Assembly: GCF_009870125.1 (NCBI RefSeq)
Contig: NC_046683.1
Location: forward strand, 14,207,001-14,271,000
Reading direction: 5' to 3'
Length of the DNA stretch: 64,000 bases
Source: Drosophila pseudoobscura
Lineage: Eukaryota; Arthropoda; Insecta; Diptera; Drosophilidae
Shown here: piece after piece, positions 12,901-26,589 of the stretch
Numbering within the stretch: the stretch's first letter is position 1
Layout: the number at the start of each line of letters is the position of its first letter
Position numbers and translations under genes: made by a program
The notes under the pieces: generated by a model
The model's database searches: none
The model's input: only the letters and a program-made list of their open reading frames with translations
Told to the model about the DNA's origin: nothing

Positions 12901-15214
12901 CTGCAACGAAAAACGAAACGAAAAATGTTTGAATGCTTCAATGTTGGGTGTATGACATTTTCATTCTGGAGCTACAAAGTAATTTCCCCTTTCTGTATTT
13001 ATAAATTCTGGGTGGTAAATGTGGGGCATAAAGTAATTTTCATAAATGCTTCACTTACAGCACCGCCCCCGCTGGTAAATGTCTTCTTAAATGGCAACAA
13101 CTTATTTATGCTAGAAATGAAGGGAATGACTAAAAATAATACGGAATAACGCCGAAGTTCCTTTACTGTACCCAGGCGCATTTCTTCATGTACATATGTA
13201 GGTAGTATTTTGCTCAACTTTAAAAATCCAAAAAAAATAAGCTCCGAGTATGTCGTATGGAATGGTTTTTTATTCTTTTAGCAGGAGTGAGGTTTGTTTT
13301 TTATTCGGAGAAGATAAGTTTTTGGTTGTTGGTTGGTTTCCTGGAAACGAGTGTATAAAACAGTCCTCCTTTATAAATATACATATATATATATATATAT
13401 ATATGTATATGTATGTATTTTCTGCTTCCATTGTTGCTGCTGCGTGGCAGGGTTTTGGTCGTAGTACAGTTACCCTCTTGGTTAGGGAATACAAATCAAA
13501 TTAATTACACAAAAGGATAAAGGACCAGGGCAGGACGCAGAGCACCACGCCACACCACACCACACAACACAAACCAAACCCCGTACACCCACTCACATCT
13601 CCGCCCATGCCACCCCCTGTCGTGCGTGTGCGTGTGCGTGTGTATGTGTGGGAGTATTTGGCCGTTATTGCTTGGGCTGGCTCGTTATGTTAATTACAAC
13701 AAATTATGCTCATGCGGCAGCCTCCCCCTCATTGCGAGGTGGTGGCATTAAACCATCACCTCCTCTGTCTCCGCACCAGGTGGCTCCCAAGGGGATGCCC
13801 CCCCACGCTGCCCTCCGCCACCGCACACTCGTCCTAGTTTCGATGCTCTCTGTTCTCTGTTCTCTGGCTTTATGGCCACTAAATTTTGTGATGCCACCCC
13901 CGCACTGTTTTACAGAAACAGAAAAAACAGCCATGGAATAATGATGAATTAATAATAATGTTGAATAATGATAATAATGAAAAATCATCCACTTAGAGTC
14001 CACTTTTAATCATTTCTTGTAAATATAATACATATATTAATAATACCAGTCCATCATAATTATGATAAATAATTTAAGGTGAATAAAATGCACAATAAAA
14101 CGGATTTTGATTTTGAAGAGAGGCATCTCCTTTTATTCGTAGTAAACCATATATTTTGTGCCTAAGCTTGATTTAAAAAAAAAAAGAAAGAAGAACTCAA
14201 ATGCCAATTTAAGTTTAGACTTGGGTCACTTTTATGTTTGAATCATTTTAGAATGTCGTGCATCGATGTCTCTTAACAGTTTTTTGAGCACATTTTTCTT
14301 AGGTTTATAAAAGATCAAAATAGATACTACATATTTCTGCACATTTCAGACTCCAAATTATATTACTATTTATTTTTTTTAACACAATAAAGGTTATCAA
14401 CGAACAGGGCACTTTCATGATGCAACCGTGCCATACGACCATGGTAAGATTATCCTTATCTTTTGTGTGATAGAAAGCCAGCTTCAATAGTTTCATGGAT
14501 GCCACATATTAAAGTCTCATAGCAACCAGTCTCATAATACATAATCTCCCCACGTAAGTGCATCAAAAGAAAAGAAAAAGCAAAAAATCATTCTGGCTGT
14601 GGGCGCCCCATCCTCGTCCTTCACTCGCATTTCCCCCTCCATTTCATGGAGACTCAATGGAAGAGCAGCGGATCCATGGCACACAAGGTTAAGGCCAAAT
14701 TGGATTGATAACACCTTCGATTATGGCTCAGAAGAGTTAATTGGCACCGAGCGAGGTTTGACAGCAACTGCAACTGGATAGCTGGCTGGGATGGGATGGG
14801 ATGGGATTGGGCGTGTACTCGCACTCGAACACCAGGGGGTAAAAACGAGGAGTACAGTTCTCCTCTAAAAACCACCAAAAAGGTGCGGCAACAGCAACAA
14901 GCAAACGCAGCCAACATTTTGTGTGCCTTTTGTTGGAGCAAACAAGCAACAACCCACGCAAAGGCCAAAAATCCCCCAGAGAGGCACACGCCCACGCATT
15001 CGTATGTATTTAATCCTATTCGCATATCCACATCCATTATAGGGGGCTTCCTGTAAATTTTTTCTTCTTTTTTTTTTTAAGATATCCGAATAACGAATCT
15101 TTGAAATCTAAATCCCCAAAGCACACCCGCTGTAAGGGTTCTTGATGGTTTTCGTCATCCGCATCATCGGAGTCAACAAGACGCGTCCGCGATTCGGATG
15201 CCCTATGGCCCTAC
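12901..15214. other. Non-coding stretch, intron-like
   Basis: I see no exon here. It holds an (AT)n run at about 13383-13404, homopurine and homopyrimidine tracts, and AT-rich DNA between 13920 and 14560. If the exon at 15215-15343 belongs to the PDZ gene, this is its first coding intron. Confidence 0.4.
13383..13404. repeat. (AT)n microsatellite
   Basis: An uninterrupted alternating AT run of about 22 bp, flanked by CATATA and TGTATATG. Confidence 0.95.
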
Positions 15215-15343
15215 GGGGTCTTTGTGGAGATCCGTAGCATTGACTGGAACGGGTCGAAAGACCTGAACAGCTTCCTGCTTTCCCTGAGCCTGCCCAGCGC
15301 TGGCCGGATCAGCCACCAGGATCTTCAGCAGTTCGAGCTTCAT
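15215..15343 (-). CDS. Candidate first coding exon of the PDZ gene
   Basis: The minus strand shows a pyrimidine-rich acceptor (CATCTCCCCCTAG), then TAG and directly ATG, then 43 codons with typical fly codon choice. The peptide begins MKLELLKILVADPASAGQ and ends NATDLHKDP, followed by GTAGGG, which could be a donor. Its end is phase 0, which fits the phase-0 start of the PDZ exon at 12900. The in-frame stop just before the ATG suggests a 5' UTR intron upstream. Only phase, codon use and strand support the link. The plus strand of the same stretch is also open for a while, so an unrelated or dead exon is possible. Confidence 0.45.
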
Positions 15344-18300
15344 CTACTAGGGGGAGATGAAGGTGGATTCCACTCGTAATACAGCAGGGTGTGATTGTGC
15401 GATTAAGAGCACAGCAGAGAAAAGAGAGCTACGCTGCTACTGCCGTTCTATCCTTAAACTACAACTACTGTTCCCTGTGAACCCTGTTGACAGTGAACAC
15501 CTCTCTGCACTGTACTGCAGTGTGTTAAAGCCAGATTTAATGTGCTAAAAAGTCTCATAATAAAATTAATGGTTTTAATGGATGGGGCGATTACACAGCG
15601 GATGCATTTATTGTACATTAATCTCAGATACTTTAAACTTTTAGCAACCTCAATGCATAAAAATATTGTATTTTAAATCACACATCATTCGGTCAACCAC
15701 AACATCGTCTCCTGCAACGGAGCTCCTTTTTACGCATACATTGGCTCGTGTGCACAGGAATAAGTAAGGTTCTAAGCTAGGGAAAACCCTATTTCCGTGG
15801 AAACTGATGTTGCTGGTGTTGAAAAACATTTTCCAACAGTGCATAGCACTGGATTGGATTGGTATTTCAAAGGATATACTCGTATAGTCGATTGAGCTAC
15901 TGCATATTTCCTTTGACAATAATTACTCGTCTGACTCTGCTGAAAGCGGATCGATATAGCCAACCAAAGTCTCCTGAAACAATGTCATGTTCTTACAGTC
16001 TTTGATTGTGATAATTCTAGGGAATCCAATTCTCTTAGAGGATGGAATGCAGCGCACTGCTGTGATACTTTGGAAATACTCAGTCGACACTCTCTAGGAC
16101 TCAAGCAATTATATTTTTATTAATAAATAAGTTTCTCTGAATTCAACCCAGTTCATAGTGAAATAAATGTCCGCTTCCAAGAATTTTGAAATCTCCTCGA
16201 TTTATCACGGCGATAAAATCGCTCGAATTCCCGGAATCTAAACAATTAATTTCACTTTTTTGTTCATTTATACCGTCTCCATCTGACAATTTAAGACTTA
16301 AGTTTTCAGTTCTTCCCGCCGGACCTTTAGGACCGCCAATAGAGGTTGCGCCCTGAGAACAGTATCAGAGTATCGACTATTGGTCGCGGCATTGACTGAA
16401 AGTTGGGAAAACATTGCATTTTTGAGCATCACGGAGCATTCAGTATCTGAATGATTCAATTTGCCATGTGGCAGGGCAGGCCAGGGAATGTGGCAGACAG
16501 TTGCATCCGAAACAATTTCAATCAGATGCAAAGTGATGTGCCACACACACCACAGGAAAGCCCCCAAAAAGGAAAGCGACACAAAGAGGGAGCCAGAAAA
16601 AACCACAAAATGCAAACCGAAAATTGCCAAAAAACATGTCAGAAATCATTTAAACCAGTCCCAGAAACACAGACACACACACACACACACAGGCTGAAGT
16701 CCAACAAGTAAGAGACAGAGGCCAGAGCAGAGGTACAGTGACCGCTCGACGAGTGGATGGTTAGCGTTGGGCTCTGAGGCATTCGATACTTTTGCTAATT
16801 GATAAGTCCGTTGATAAGGCCTTGTTCCTTAGTGCTCTTGCGTCAGACTATCCCTTAAGCGAAAGGATACACGAACAGTGCAGTGGAAAAACTATCGTCC
16901 TCGAATGTAAATTGAACGGCTAACAGACTAGTTTCATCGTAACAGACAGACAGATAGATGGTTATGACGATTTGTAAAGTTTTTTGTATCGAAAGGTATT
17001 TCTTTCCCTCTACTGATGGAACTACTGGACTTCTAGGAAATTTTGTGCTCTATGGAGGAGATTACAAAACAAATTCCGTGCTTAGAATATTAGGAGCTTT
17101 AATGAGTTGCTGAATGATGCTGAAGCTAAAGAAGATGTCTGAGGAAATGGGGTCAATATACTGGAAAATGAAGATCCTTTGGACTACGGTCGGATAACTT
17201 TTTATGCACTAAAGTTGTATGATTATGAGTCCACATGGGATACTATACTCTATGAGCAGGACGAGTACTCGTTAAAAAATATGAAAGCAAGGCTAGTTTT
17301 TTGGGGGAACGATTCATATTACAGCCCCATTCGATTGTTTGTTGTAAGTCGAGTATTTTGTGCATTGGAAGTAAGTCTTCCAATCAAATATACACGCTCT
17401 CAGGAATATATTTAGATACATATTTCGTGGCATCAGAGATACCGTCCAGTCCTTCCTTCCGTGAGCAATTTTAACGCGTAGCATCCCCCCGCAAAGGACT
17501 AAAAAACGAAAGTGTTTCCTAATTGCAAAACAAAGTGAATAAAAAACAAACGGAAATCAAAAATTATGCCCCATGGTGCGGGGGGTCACAAAACTGAATG
17601 GACGACAGGGGAGGAGTGTGTGTGTGCGGCAGACGGGGGGGGGCTGGGGCGTGGCTGGACAACAATTGTTGCAAGTGGCAGAGAGTGCAACAATGGGACG
17701 GCGAAAACGGGTGGGGGAAAACACTCAACTGGAAGTGAACTCGAGTCGAGCTGGCAAGCGGCCAAAAAGGACACACAAAGCAAAGCCAGATCTGGTCCTG
17801 GACCTCCACCTCCACCTGCACCTGAACCCCGTAGCACCTGGCCAAAAGAGCCCCAGCATACAAATGAACAGGAAGACAGTGCTCGGTGGAAACGGGGAGA
17901 AGGAGCACATTTTCCAAAAAAGGGGGGGGGGGGGTTCTCCAGCTACTCATGTTTCACGCCTCATTCTCGTTCGGCTTTTCCCATTTTCCACCTGCTTTTT
18001 TTCACTCGTTGGGGATTAACGTGGCAGAAAGTCGGGCCAATTGATGAACTGCCGCTGGCCCCGCCAGAAGGCGAGGCTGCCATTGCGGGGCCGAGTCTTT
18101 ATATACCCTGGAAAACGATTTCGCGGCATCTGATTTGGAACAAATTTCAATGAACACGGCATCCTCACTAGGAGAGAGCTGTTTGGGGAAAGAGAGAGAG
18201 AGAGAGACACTTGGTGGACTGAAAATGAGAGAGAGAGACGTACAAGGTGTGAGAGTCATCAGCAAGCATAATGTATTATGCATCATGTATCATGTTTTTG

Positions 18301-19230
18301 AGTGCTGGTGGACCTATCGATATTGGGCTCGAGGCATCGCGACTCGCACCAAAATACAGTCACGTCAAATAGGTATAGTTATTCGAAAAACCAAAGTATT
18401 GTGATCAATTCAATCACGCGACTTAGTGCTTGCTTTGGTGCTTATAGATATATGAACTATCGGTATAAGCCAACAGAAATGAATCATATACATACATATA
18501 TCAAGAAAATGGATGGTACTATATATACGTTCCTATTCTATTCACCAGCACTATCGTAGGATATCCATCACTGATCCCTGATCACATCCCTGCTGTGAGC
18601 GCACACTCGATTGCCAGACCTGCAGTTCTAGAATATATTTAACAACTCATGGGCTTCGGGACAGAAGAGAGTGACCTCTGTACAGGGTACATGTTGCAGG
18701 GTATAGGGTACTAAAACAAAGGAAAGCGAAAGAAAGAATAAAATCCAAACCTAAGCTGCATAATTATCAGCGCTTCAACGCCGGATGCAGGCGCTCTCAC
18801 ATTCACATAAACAGATAGGGAATGAAGGAAAAAGAAGAAGCAAGAGAACAGATGAGAGTGAGAGTGAGAGGCATATAGAAGAAGAGAAAGAAGAGAGTGG
18901 ATGAACTGTCTAAGGGATTGACGGAGGGCCACTATGGCGACATAGACAAACTGGGGCACTTGAAACAGAGCAAAAGCAAAAGCAAAAGCAACAGCAACAT
19001 CAGTGGCAGTAGCCCCCCTTGAACACCCCCATACGCCGTACCACCACCTCCTTCTCTTGCCACATACTCTTTTGCCACACTCGAATGAAAAATGACAGCA
19101 ATTACGCTTAAATTATGCGTTTGTTTTCATATGAGCGTCCTTGTCAGTGGTTCTTGTTGCTGTACTTGAAGCTCATTTCACACATACGACACATATGGCC
19201 AAGACTCTAGGACACATGCCAACACATAGA

Positions 19231-19271
19231 TACACACACGCACACACACACGCACACACACACACACACAC
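19231..19271. repeat. (CA)n microsatellite
   Basis: Nearly pure CA dinucleotide array with a few CG interruptions. Confidence 0.95.
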
Positions 19272-19639
19272 TATGACCTAGACCAAGGGACAAGTTTTCT
19301 GTTTGTCGGGGCTTTATGCTTTCTTTGGCCATCTTTCAATGCTGTGTTTTTTTCTTTTCAGTAATTTTTCTGTTTTTTTTGCGCTTTCTTTTGAAATGCC
19401 CTGAAAACTGAAAAAATCCTGGAAATATATATACACACAGACAATTATACTATATATTAGCCGCAGATATAAGTGTGTATTTGTCCGAAAAGCTCTCGCA
19501 GGTGTGGTGTTTTTGTAGGCACTGAAAACCACTCTTTCCTGATCACAACCCATTTCCGTAGCACACATTTTTGGGGATCACACAAAGAAATTCATGAAAT
19601 TCAGTGGAAAGAAGTAAGGTAGCATTTTATAGCACTGTT

Positions 19640-19985
19640 TACAAGTGGCCAAGCCTAACCAACACTGAGTGCAGGCTCTGCACTAACCAACACTGGTTTC
19701 TGGCTCTTCACTGCCCAGAACTGATTTTCAAAATTTTGTTGTTTTCTCTCGATCAACTGTAAATGATACTCCATAAAGACACTCCATGAGTTTTGTCCTA
19801 CCATCGTTTCCCAACACTGATTTTTGACCAGAACAGTTTCTTAAAGCAAAGAGCATTAGAGCCGGACTATAAATAATAAGACATTCCGTTAAGACATTCC
19901 TTGTTTTCCGATCTTCCACCGCTGACCAACACTCGTTTTGAAAGCAAAGAGCATATGCTATTCGAGCCGGAATAAGTTATTTTCC
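19640..19985. repeat. Degenerate internal repeat with CCAACACTG and AAAGCAAAGAGCAT blocks
   Basis: CCAACACT recurs four times, and AAAGCAAAGAGCAT followed by an AGCCGGA block occurs twice about 105 bp apart. The pattern suggests old tandem duplication of a unit of about 100 bp. Confidence 0.6.
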
Positions 19986-21129
19986 CTCTCGCTTGACTGC
20001 TAATGACAAAGCCAGGAACAAAACCAGAAACGAGCAAATAGAAAAGAAAAGAAAAGAAAAGGAAAGGAATGGGGAAGAAGACATGGACAAAAGGATGGGA
20101 AGGCAAAACGCGAGAACAAAGCTCACACAAAACGTGAGACACAGCGTGAGAGAGAGAGGGAAAGAGAGATAGATAGAGAGCGAAGGAAAAAAGAGAAAAC
20201 AGCAAAAGAGGAATGAGGAATGAGGAAAGAGAAATGCGAAAAGCGAGAAAACAAGAACAAAACACTTGACTTGTCATTTTTGACATATAAATGGCGAAAC
20301 AAATCTTTGGATATTGTTTTAAATGAAGCACACACATGCACACATATACACACACACACGCAAAAAAACCCAGACAGAGAGAGAGAGGGAGAAGGAGAGA
20401 AAGAGAACGAGAATGAGACAGAGAGACGAACATAGATAGACACACAGACAGAGGCACTGGCTAATAAGGCACTGAGAGGCAAAAGGGATGAATGATGTTG
20501 AGGTTTGGATGAGCCTCTAGTGGTGGGGGTTCGATGGGTGGTGGCACGGGCAACGGGCCACGGGGGGTTATGCAACAAAGTTACACAAATGATACGCACA
20601 ATTGTCGCCCTTGTTGCTACTTTTGTTCCGAAGATGAAGCTGAACATTTGTGAGCCGCAACAGAAATCAAGCATTCGAGCCAAGGACCACGCATGGAATG
20701 CCTTTGGATGGTTGAAATTGGCATAGGGTCTGAAACTGGTATTGGGATTGGGATAGACAGTACGATGTACGATTAGGTCGGGGTAGGAAGTATCTTCTTT
20801 ATAGAATGGTCCAGCACATGCGCATTCACAGACACACACACAAACGCACACGCATGTGCGTTGTTTTCTTTGCGTTCAGACCGCTTTTGGCACCCCATGA
20901 ACTTGGGAATTACGATTAGGATTGTGCCCCGTAGCATCATTCGATGTCTGTCTGAGTGCCATCTCAGGCCCATTCTTTTAATCACATTTTAATGTTTGCA
21001 TCGGAATTATTATCGAATTCCATTGGGAAAGGGTTAAAATGTCACAGTGCATTAATATTAGATATATTGTTCCATGGGAATGCAAGGAATCTACAGATCT
21101 GCAGACAAGTTTTCATTCTTTTTATTCAC

Positions 21130-21530
21130 CCCGTAATTCAACACTAACCAAACCGTTAGCTAACAAACACCACTCGGTACAACAACAAACTCTACAACAA
21201 CAACAGCTATACTACTAACCATATCAACGAAAACTACACCAACAGCAGCAATAACTACACCAACAAACATTATAACAACTACAACTATACCAATAACTGG
21301 ACCAGTAAACACATCAACAACTACATAACTGCAACAATAAACACAGTAACAACTACAGATATGCCCATAAGAGTACCAAAAAAAACTCTACAACGACTAT
21401 TGCTGCACTAATAACAACACCAGCAACACCTGCAGATACCACAGTATTGGTATAAAAACACCAATAAAGGCAACAACTAATACACCATCATCTACGACAT
21501 CTTCACCAACAGTACACATAGAACGCATTC
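21130..21530 (+). repeat. CAA/ACT-rich low-complexity tract
   Basis: About 400 bp dominated by CAACA, ACTACA and CCAACA. One frame reads threonine-rich for about 40 codons but hits stops, so I do not call a gene. Confidence 0.7.
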
Positions 21531-24016
21531 ACATTGAACATGACCATAGTATCATAAAAAAGTTATAGGAACATTGCATGGTAGTTCATGGACATACATA
21601 CAAAAAACAACTTTCTTTGACAGACACCGCCTCCCGCTATTCGAGTCAGATGATGGAAAGCCAATGATGGCAGGAGGCAGGAGATTGTAGAATGGGAGCG
21701 GGGCAAGATGAGACGTACATCCCAGACACCCACACATCCAGAGAAAAAGGGGACACGGGAGGAGACAATTGGCAGGCGGCACATGCGGCGTATGCGTAAT
21801 GCAGAACATTATTTATACCACTTTCACATATCAATTTTCTCCAAGGCCAAAGAAATTTTCTGGAATTGTGCAATTATTTTCAAACTACAAAATAAGAAAT
21901 AGATGAAGAAAGAAATTTCAGAAGAAAATAAGCAACGAAGGCAGAGCAAGCCTCAAACTGATGAAAGAAACTTAAAGAAAAATTGAGAAAAGAAAAAAGA
22001 AGGGAACGGAACAAATAATAATAAAAATAAAGTAAAAGATGTAAAATATATATCAGCTTTAAAAAAAGGAGCTGTTATTCATAAAATGATAAAACATTAG
22101 CTGAAGATGGAAAACAATTTCCCATGCCCGTATCCGTATATGTGAAACTTTCTTCTTCGTTCTACTCATAGTACATTCGTCGAATGATGCGAATGACATT
22201 CGTTCGCTGCACTAATCTCTTATTATCTCAATACTCCACGTGTATACTATTCGGTATTCGCAGATTCCCCGTAGAACGAGCATTCTGTCTTTATATTTAA
22301 TGGAATTTCCATGGCACCGAACATGCTCCCTTCTGTTGTTCAACATCAAGCACCTCTTCATGGCCCGGGCAGGCGAGGGAGACTATGACATAAGAGGATG
22401 TCGAACTAGAAGAAAATAATAATCCAACAATAGGTAAACTTTAAAGATGAAAAAATATCTATTTAAGTAAAAGGGAAAACATTCACAGAGAGGAGAGCAA
22501 AAGAACAACGCCACAGACTTTGAAAAATCGAAAGAAAACTTCTGGAAAATGAAACATATGTTGAAGGAAAATTCATCGAAGTGCACTAAACATTTATGGG
22601 GGAGCGGCACCAGGAGCACCAGAAACAGCAGAGGGGCAGGGGAAATGGAAGAGAGGGAACGCACAGGAGATGTGGGCAAAAGAAAAACTAAGTGGGGAAC
22701 ATTCTGTAGCAGAAACTTTTCCAGAGGGTCAGCGGCAGAAGAGGCAGAAGAAGCCAGTGAAAACAATCCACTGTTATACAGCTCATTTCATGAATAATGC
22801 TTCACAAACGCACTATTCACCATTCACCAGCCACCACTGAGCATCCATCCACCATCTCAGGACTTTTCCATCCCACAATCCCACTCCTCCTGCTGCTCTC
22901 CACAAAAAAAGAAACTGCAAGAAGCTGATAAAAGTCGAACGCAGAAAAAGCGTTGCCTAGTTTTTGGGGCACAACAGAAATTGCAACTTTACATGAAAAT
23001 GGAGGGTGGCGGACGACGCGGGGTTGGGGTCGAAGGAGAGTACAGTACCGGTACTGTGTGTGTGTGTGTGTGTGCGTGCGTGTCTGGGTTCAGCGAATAT
23101 GTTTGTTTGATGGACGATGACAATTATGACAAACGTAGATTTTTACCCATCATTTTTTACGACTGCCTCACACACACACACGAACACCCATCCTGTTCAT
23201 TTTTCTTTCTTATTCAAACACACTCACACACACACATATGGTGCCAGTATGAAAGGAAGCTCCTCCATTCAAGAGAAAAGTAACAACTTCAAAATGTGTC
23301 AGGGCAATTTCCATTGCAGGCAACAATCAGCCAAACGAAACGAAAAGAAGATACCCTTTAATTGATTTTAAAATCTCTTTTTAAACATTTCCAGTCTTTA
23401 AACTGAGAAATTCCCGTTATCTCGCACTCCTTCTTCTTGTTTTGTTTACCCCAAAAGAAAAACCCATGAATTCTGCTGTTCCTGGAAATAGTAGTTCGAA
23501 AATAAACACCATAATTTACATTAAAGCTTTTGTATATATGTTACATGTTCTAGTTTTAAATCATTTTTGTTTCCATTACGAAAGTGCACCGCCCTGACCT
23601 TGGTCCATAAGTTCTTCAATAGGATTTAAGGCAATAATTCACCCACTCCCAACTATTTGATTGCTTGATTGAAGTGTGATTGAAAGGCGGGTGTGATTCC
23701 ATAGGGTATCGCAAGTAAAGCAAAGCAAACAAAAGTAGAAAAAAAATTCACATCAGATCCGAAAAGGACGAAGTACAGGAGCAACATACATACATATGTG
23801 TGTGTGTATGTTTTGTGTTTGTGTGTGTGTAATAGCCCAAAACGGCAATGTTTAATTAAAAACGATAAAAGACACAACGGCGGCGAATGGGCAATACAAA
23901 TATGTAAAAGAAAGCGACGGAGACAGGAGTAAGGACAGAGGGAGAGTTCGGGGCCAAAAGGATGCAGAGGCGGTGATGAGAGCTACATACATACGTATAT
24001 GGGAGCGTGTGTTGTT

Positions 24017-24041
24017 GGGGGGGGGGGGGGGGGGGGGGGGG
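24017..24041. repeat. Poly-G run of 25
   Basis: A run of 25 uninterrupted G after GTTGTT. Runs this long are rare and are also prone to sequencing or assembly length error. Confidence 0.9.
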
Positions 24042-25582
24042 TTGGCTTGTGGGTGTTGTCTCATCAGTGACAAGGCTGCGCTGCATTCATCCAGCCGAGG
24101 CGGTCTCCCACTCCCCATTCTCCCACTCGCACTCCCACGATTGACAAGCAGCGGATGCAGTTCCTCACTTACATTTATGTTCCTTTCCATCTTCTCCTCC
24201 CCTCGCCTTCGCTTCCAGTCTGCCCATCTTCCTGTCTTGTCCTGTCCGCCCCCTCCATCATTCGCATCCGCATACGCACACACCCAAGCAAATTGAAAGC
24301 GGAAATGTGCTGCAGCAGCCCCCCCATGGGTACTGCTCTGGTACTACTCTCAGCTGCCACACTGGCAGACATCCAGCAGGAGGAGGAGAAGGAAGAGGCG
24401 GAGGCGGAGGGAAGCTGTCAAATAAAATTTCACTCGGATTGAAAGCGATTTCCCCCAATGGGACGCCGATGCACTGGAATCTTTTGCACAGATCAAATTG
24501 AGATCTTTTTGAGAGACAAAGAAAAACAAAGCGAAATGAAGAAAAGGCTGGGAAAGGCAAATATATGCTTTATACATATCCATATTCATATATGTATGCA
24601 CTAGTTGACCCGGGAAACCATTTGCCGCAGTATTGTATGATTGTATGCATTGAATAAGCGAATGAAACAGGTTTAAATGGTTCAATGCTTCTGGTAGTGT
24701 TCCAATTTTGGATAGTTGCTCTTTGAATCATTTGAGAATTTATCTCGTGTTCGAATTTGAGCGCACAGCCCCAATCAGCACTTTCGAATAAGCGAAATAT
24801 TCAATATTTGGTTCTAGATCAAGGCTTACATGCTTACATTTCGTATGGGATATTTGGGTATTTTTCACACAAAAATGCGAAGAATAGTATAGACAAAAAG
24901 TTCATCGAAATCGGTCCAGTCGTTCCACGAGATTTTTATACATTTCAGATATGTATTTATGAATGTAAGTGTTTCATTGATATTAAGCACGATGCTGGCT
25001 GCGTTTGTAATAAATAGAGAGGGGGGACTGCTCTACCGCTTTCACTAACTAATTGGTAGATAATCAGAGACATCGTAAGGGGAATTTGCAGTTCATTTTT
25101 CAATTTTGTGGACGAATGAATCACTTGGGGCCAATTTCTTTCATTCTGATTCAAATATCAATATTGTCTGATGGGAATACGAGTACGCATACAGAAAATA
25201 GCGACTCGAAAGAGTCCTGTTCCTATTGGTGCCTGCTGAAGTGTGGAAGTAGAAGAATGTGATTTGGTAGAAGAATCATTTTCAGCGTCTTGAATAGTGT
25301 ATATACTCGTTGTCATGTTAATTTGATTGAATTTATTGCTGCTTTTATAGGTTTCCTTTTCCGCAGACTGCAACCAGAGTCAGTGTCAGAGACAGAAACG
25401 AAAAGGAAAGAGTGGCCCAAGGGGTATCGTAACTGGAGACTGTCGCTAATGATGGGACGCCAGACCAGGATAAAGGAGACCATAGTTGAACCCTCCCAGT
25501 CCTCGCAGACGCAACCATAGTTGAAGATTGTCTTGATGGGTTGAGTCTTGGCGCTATCCCAGTATCAACTTTACACACTCAC

Positions 25583-25669
25583 CTTTCCCTGCGACGAGGA
25601 TATCGTGGAGGCCGACGGTGTGCCCGAGGATTGTGCGCTTAACGTGGATCGGCTGCTGTTCCCTTGCAT
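25583..25669 (-). CDS. Candidate alternative first coding exon, minus strand
   Basis: The minus strand has an ATG at 25669 followed by 29 codons of Ser/Thr-rich sequence (MQGNSSRSTLSAQSSGTP and on) ending CAG GGA AAG, then a strong GTGAGT donor. The frame stays open upstream of the ATG for some codons. Its end is phase 0, so it could splice to the PDZ exon at 12900 as an alternative start. The two other minus-strand frames nearby are also partly open and serine-rich, so the region could be a decayed exon. No homology is claimed. Confidence 0.3.
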
Positions 25670-26379
25670 CGCGCAGCGCGGAGGCGCCAAGGCAACGGAT
25701 TTCGCTTCCTCGCTGCTCAGGAACTCCCTTCCCACAGCCGGGGGCTAACGACTTGCTTCCACTTGTTCCCCGACTCAGGTTCTTGGCATCAATGGTCACT
25801 CGGACACTGCTGCTGTTGCTTTCTCCGGTATGCAGGAGTTGATGTCGATGGAGTAGACCCACTGGAGAGCATTTTTCCCTCACACAATATGTGCTATCAC
25901 CGTATGGGAACCTCCGCGTGTATACAGTATTATATCTGAACCTGTATCTCCTTGGAATAATTATGGATTTCCTTACAGTAATATTTTTCCTTGTGCGTTG
26001 GCTTTTGCTGTTCTGAAAAGTACAAAGGGTTGGGAAAATTAATATTGATTGAGCAGATGTATGAGTCGAAATAAGTGCAACAACAACAATTCTTTAGAAT
26101 TGGAAGCCCTTCTAAGAAGCAAAGTTGCATAGTTGATGAAGGTAAATGAGTGATACATATATATAAATATAAAACTGGATCACTAATAACTATAAATATG
26201 AAAAGAATCAGTAACTGAAAGAGAAGAAGACCTCTCTTTCAGTACGACTCTGCACCTTTCCATCTAGCCTGCCCTGTAAGGAATTCTCTGGCGTTTTGCT
26301 ATTTTAAAAATGAATGCATAGTTTCGACTATTTTTCAACAATAGACCAATATTTTGAGAACGGAATTGGACATTTAGTC

Positions 26380-26535
26380 TTTATATTTCCCAGGTAACAA
26401 CCCCAACCTCAATCCGCTAGAGAATGTCTAGGCCCTTATGACTGCCAAAATAAGATAACGGAAGCCAAAAATTATAATTTAGCTAAGGGAAATTATAGAA
26501 AAAGTATGTTTTGAGGATATAAAAATCGGTAAGTT
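26380..26535 (+). mobile_element. Relic of a Tc1/mariner-type transposase, C-terminal part
   Basis: On the plus strand from about 26393 the frame reads NNPNLNPLENV, a close match to the PDLNPIENVW motif around the third catalytic acidic residue of Tc1-like transposases. It continues with ALMTAKIR, RKPK and LREIIEKV, as in that family. Stop codons stand where the family has Trp (after ENV) and at two later positions, so the copy is dead. I did not find terminal inverted repeats or the N-terminal part nearby. Confidence 0.7.
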
Positions 26536-26589
26536 GGTTGTAAAGATATAGAGGCTTTACTTGGTGAAAGTGAATGTGCGTGTAACACC

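Larger units (their letters stand above)
15344..25582. other. Long gene-free stretch with microsatellites
   Basis: No supported gene. Contents include a (CA)n array around 19231-19271, a degenerate repeat at 19640-19985, GA-rich DNA at 20040-20250, a CAA/ACT-rich low-complexity block at 21130-21530, a (GT)n run near 23057-23072 and a 25-base G run at 24017-24041. Long open frames here follow the simple repeats. Confidence 0.5.

Noticed and set aside
19867-20851. Long minus-strand frames with Leu/Ser/Cys/Val runs
   Set aside because: They are translations of GA/CT and CA microsatellites (LSLSLS, CVCVCVC).
25345-25520. Possible coding fragment on the minus strand next to the 25.6 kb candidate exon
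   Set aside because: All three frames are partly open and none shows exon boundaries or a recognised motif.
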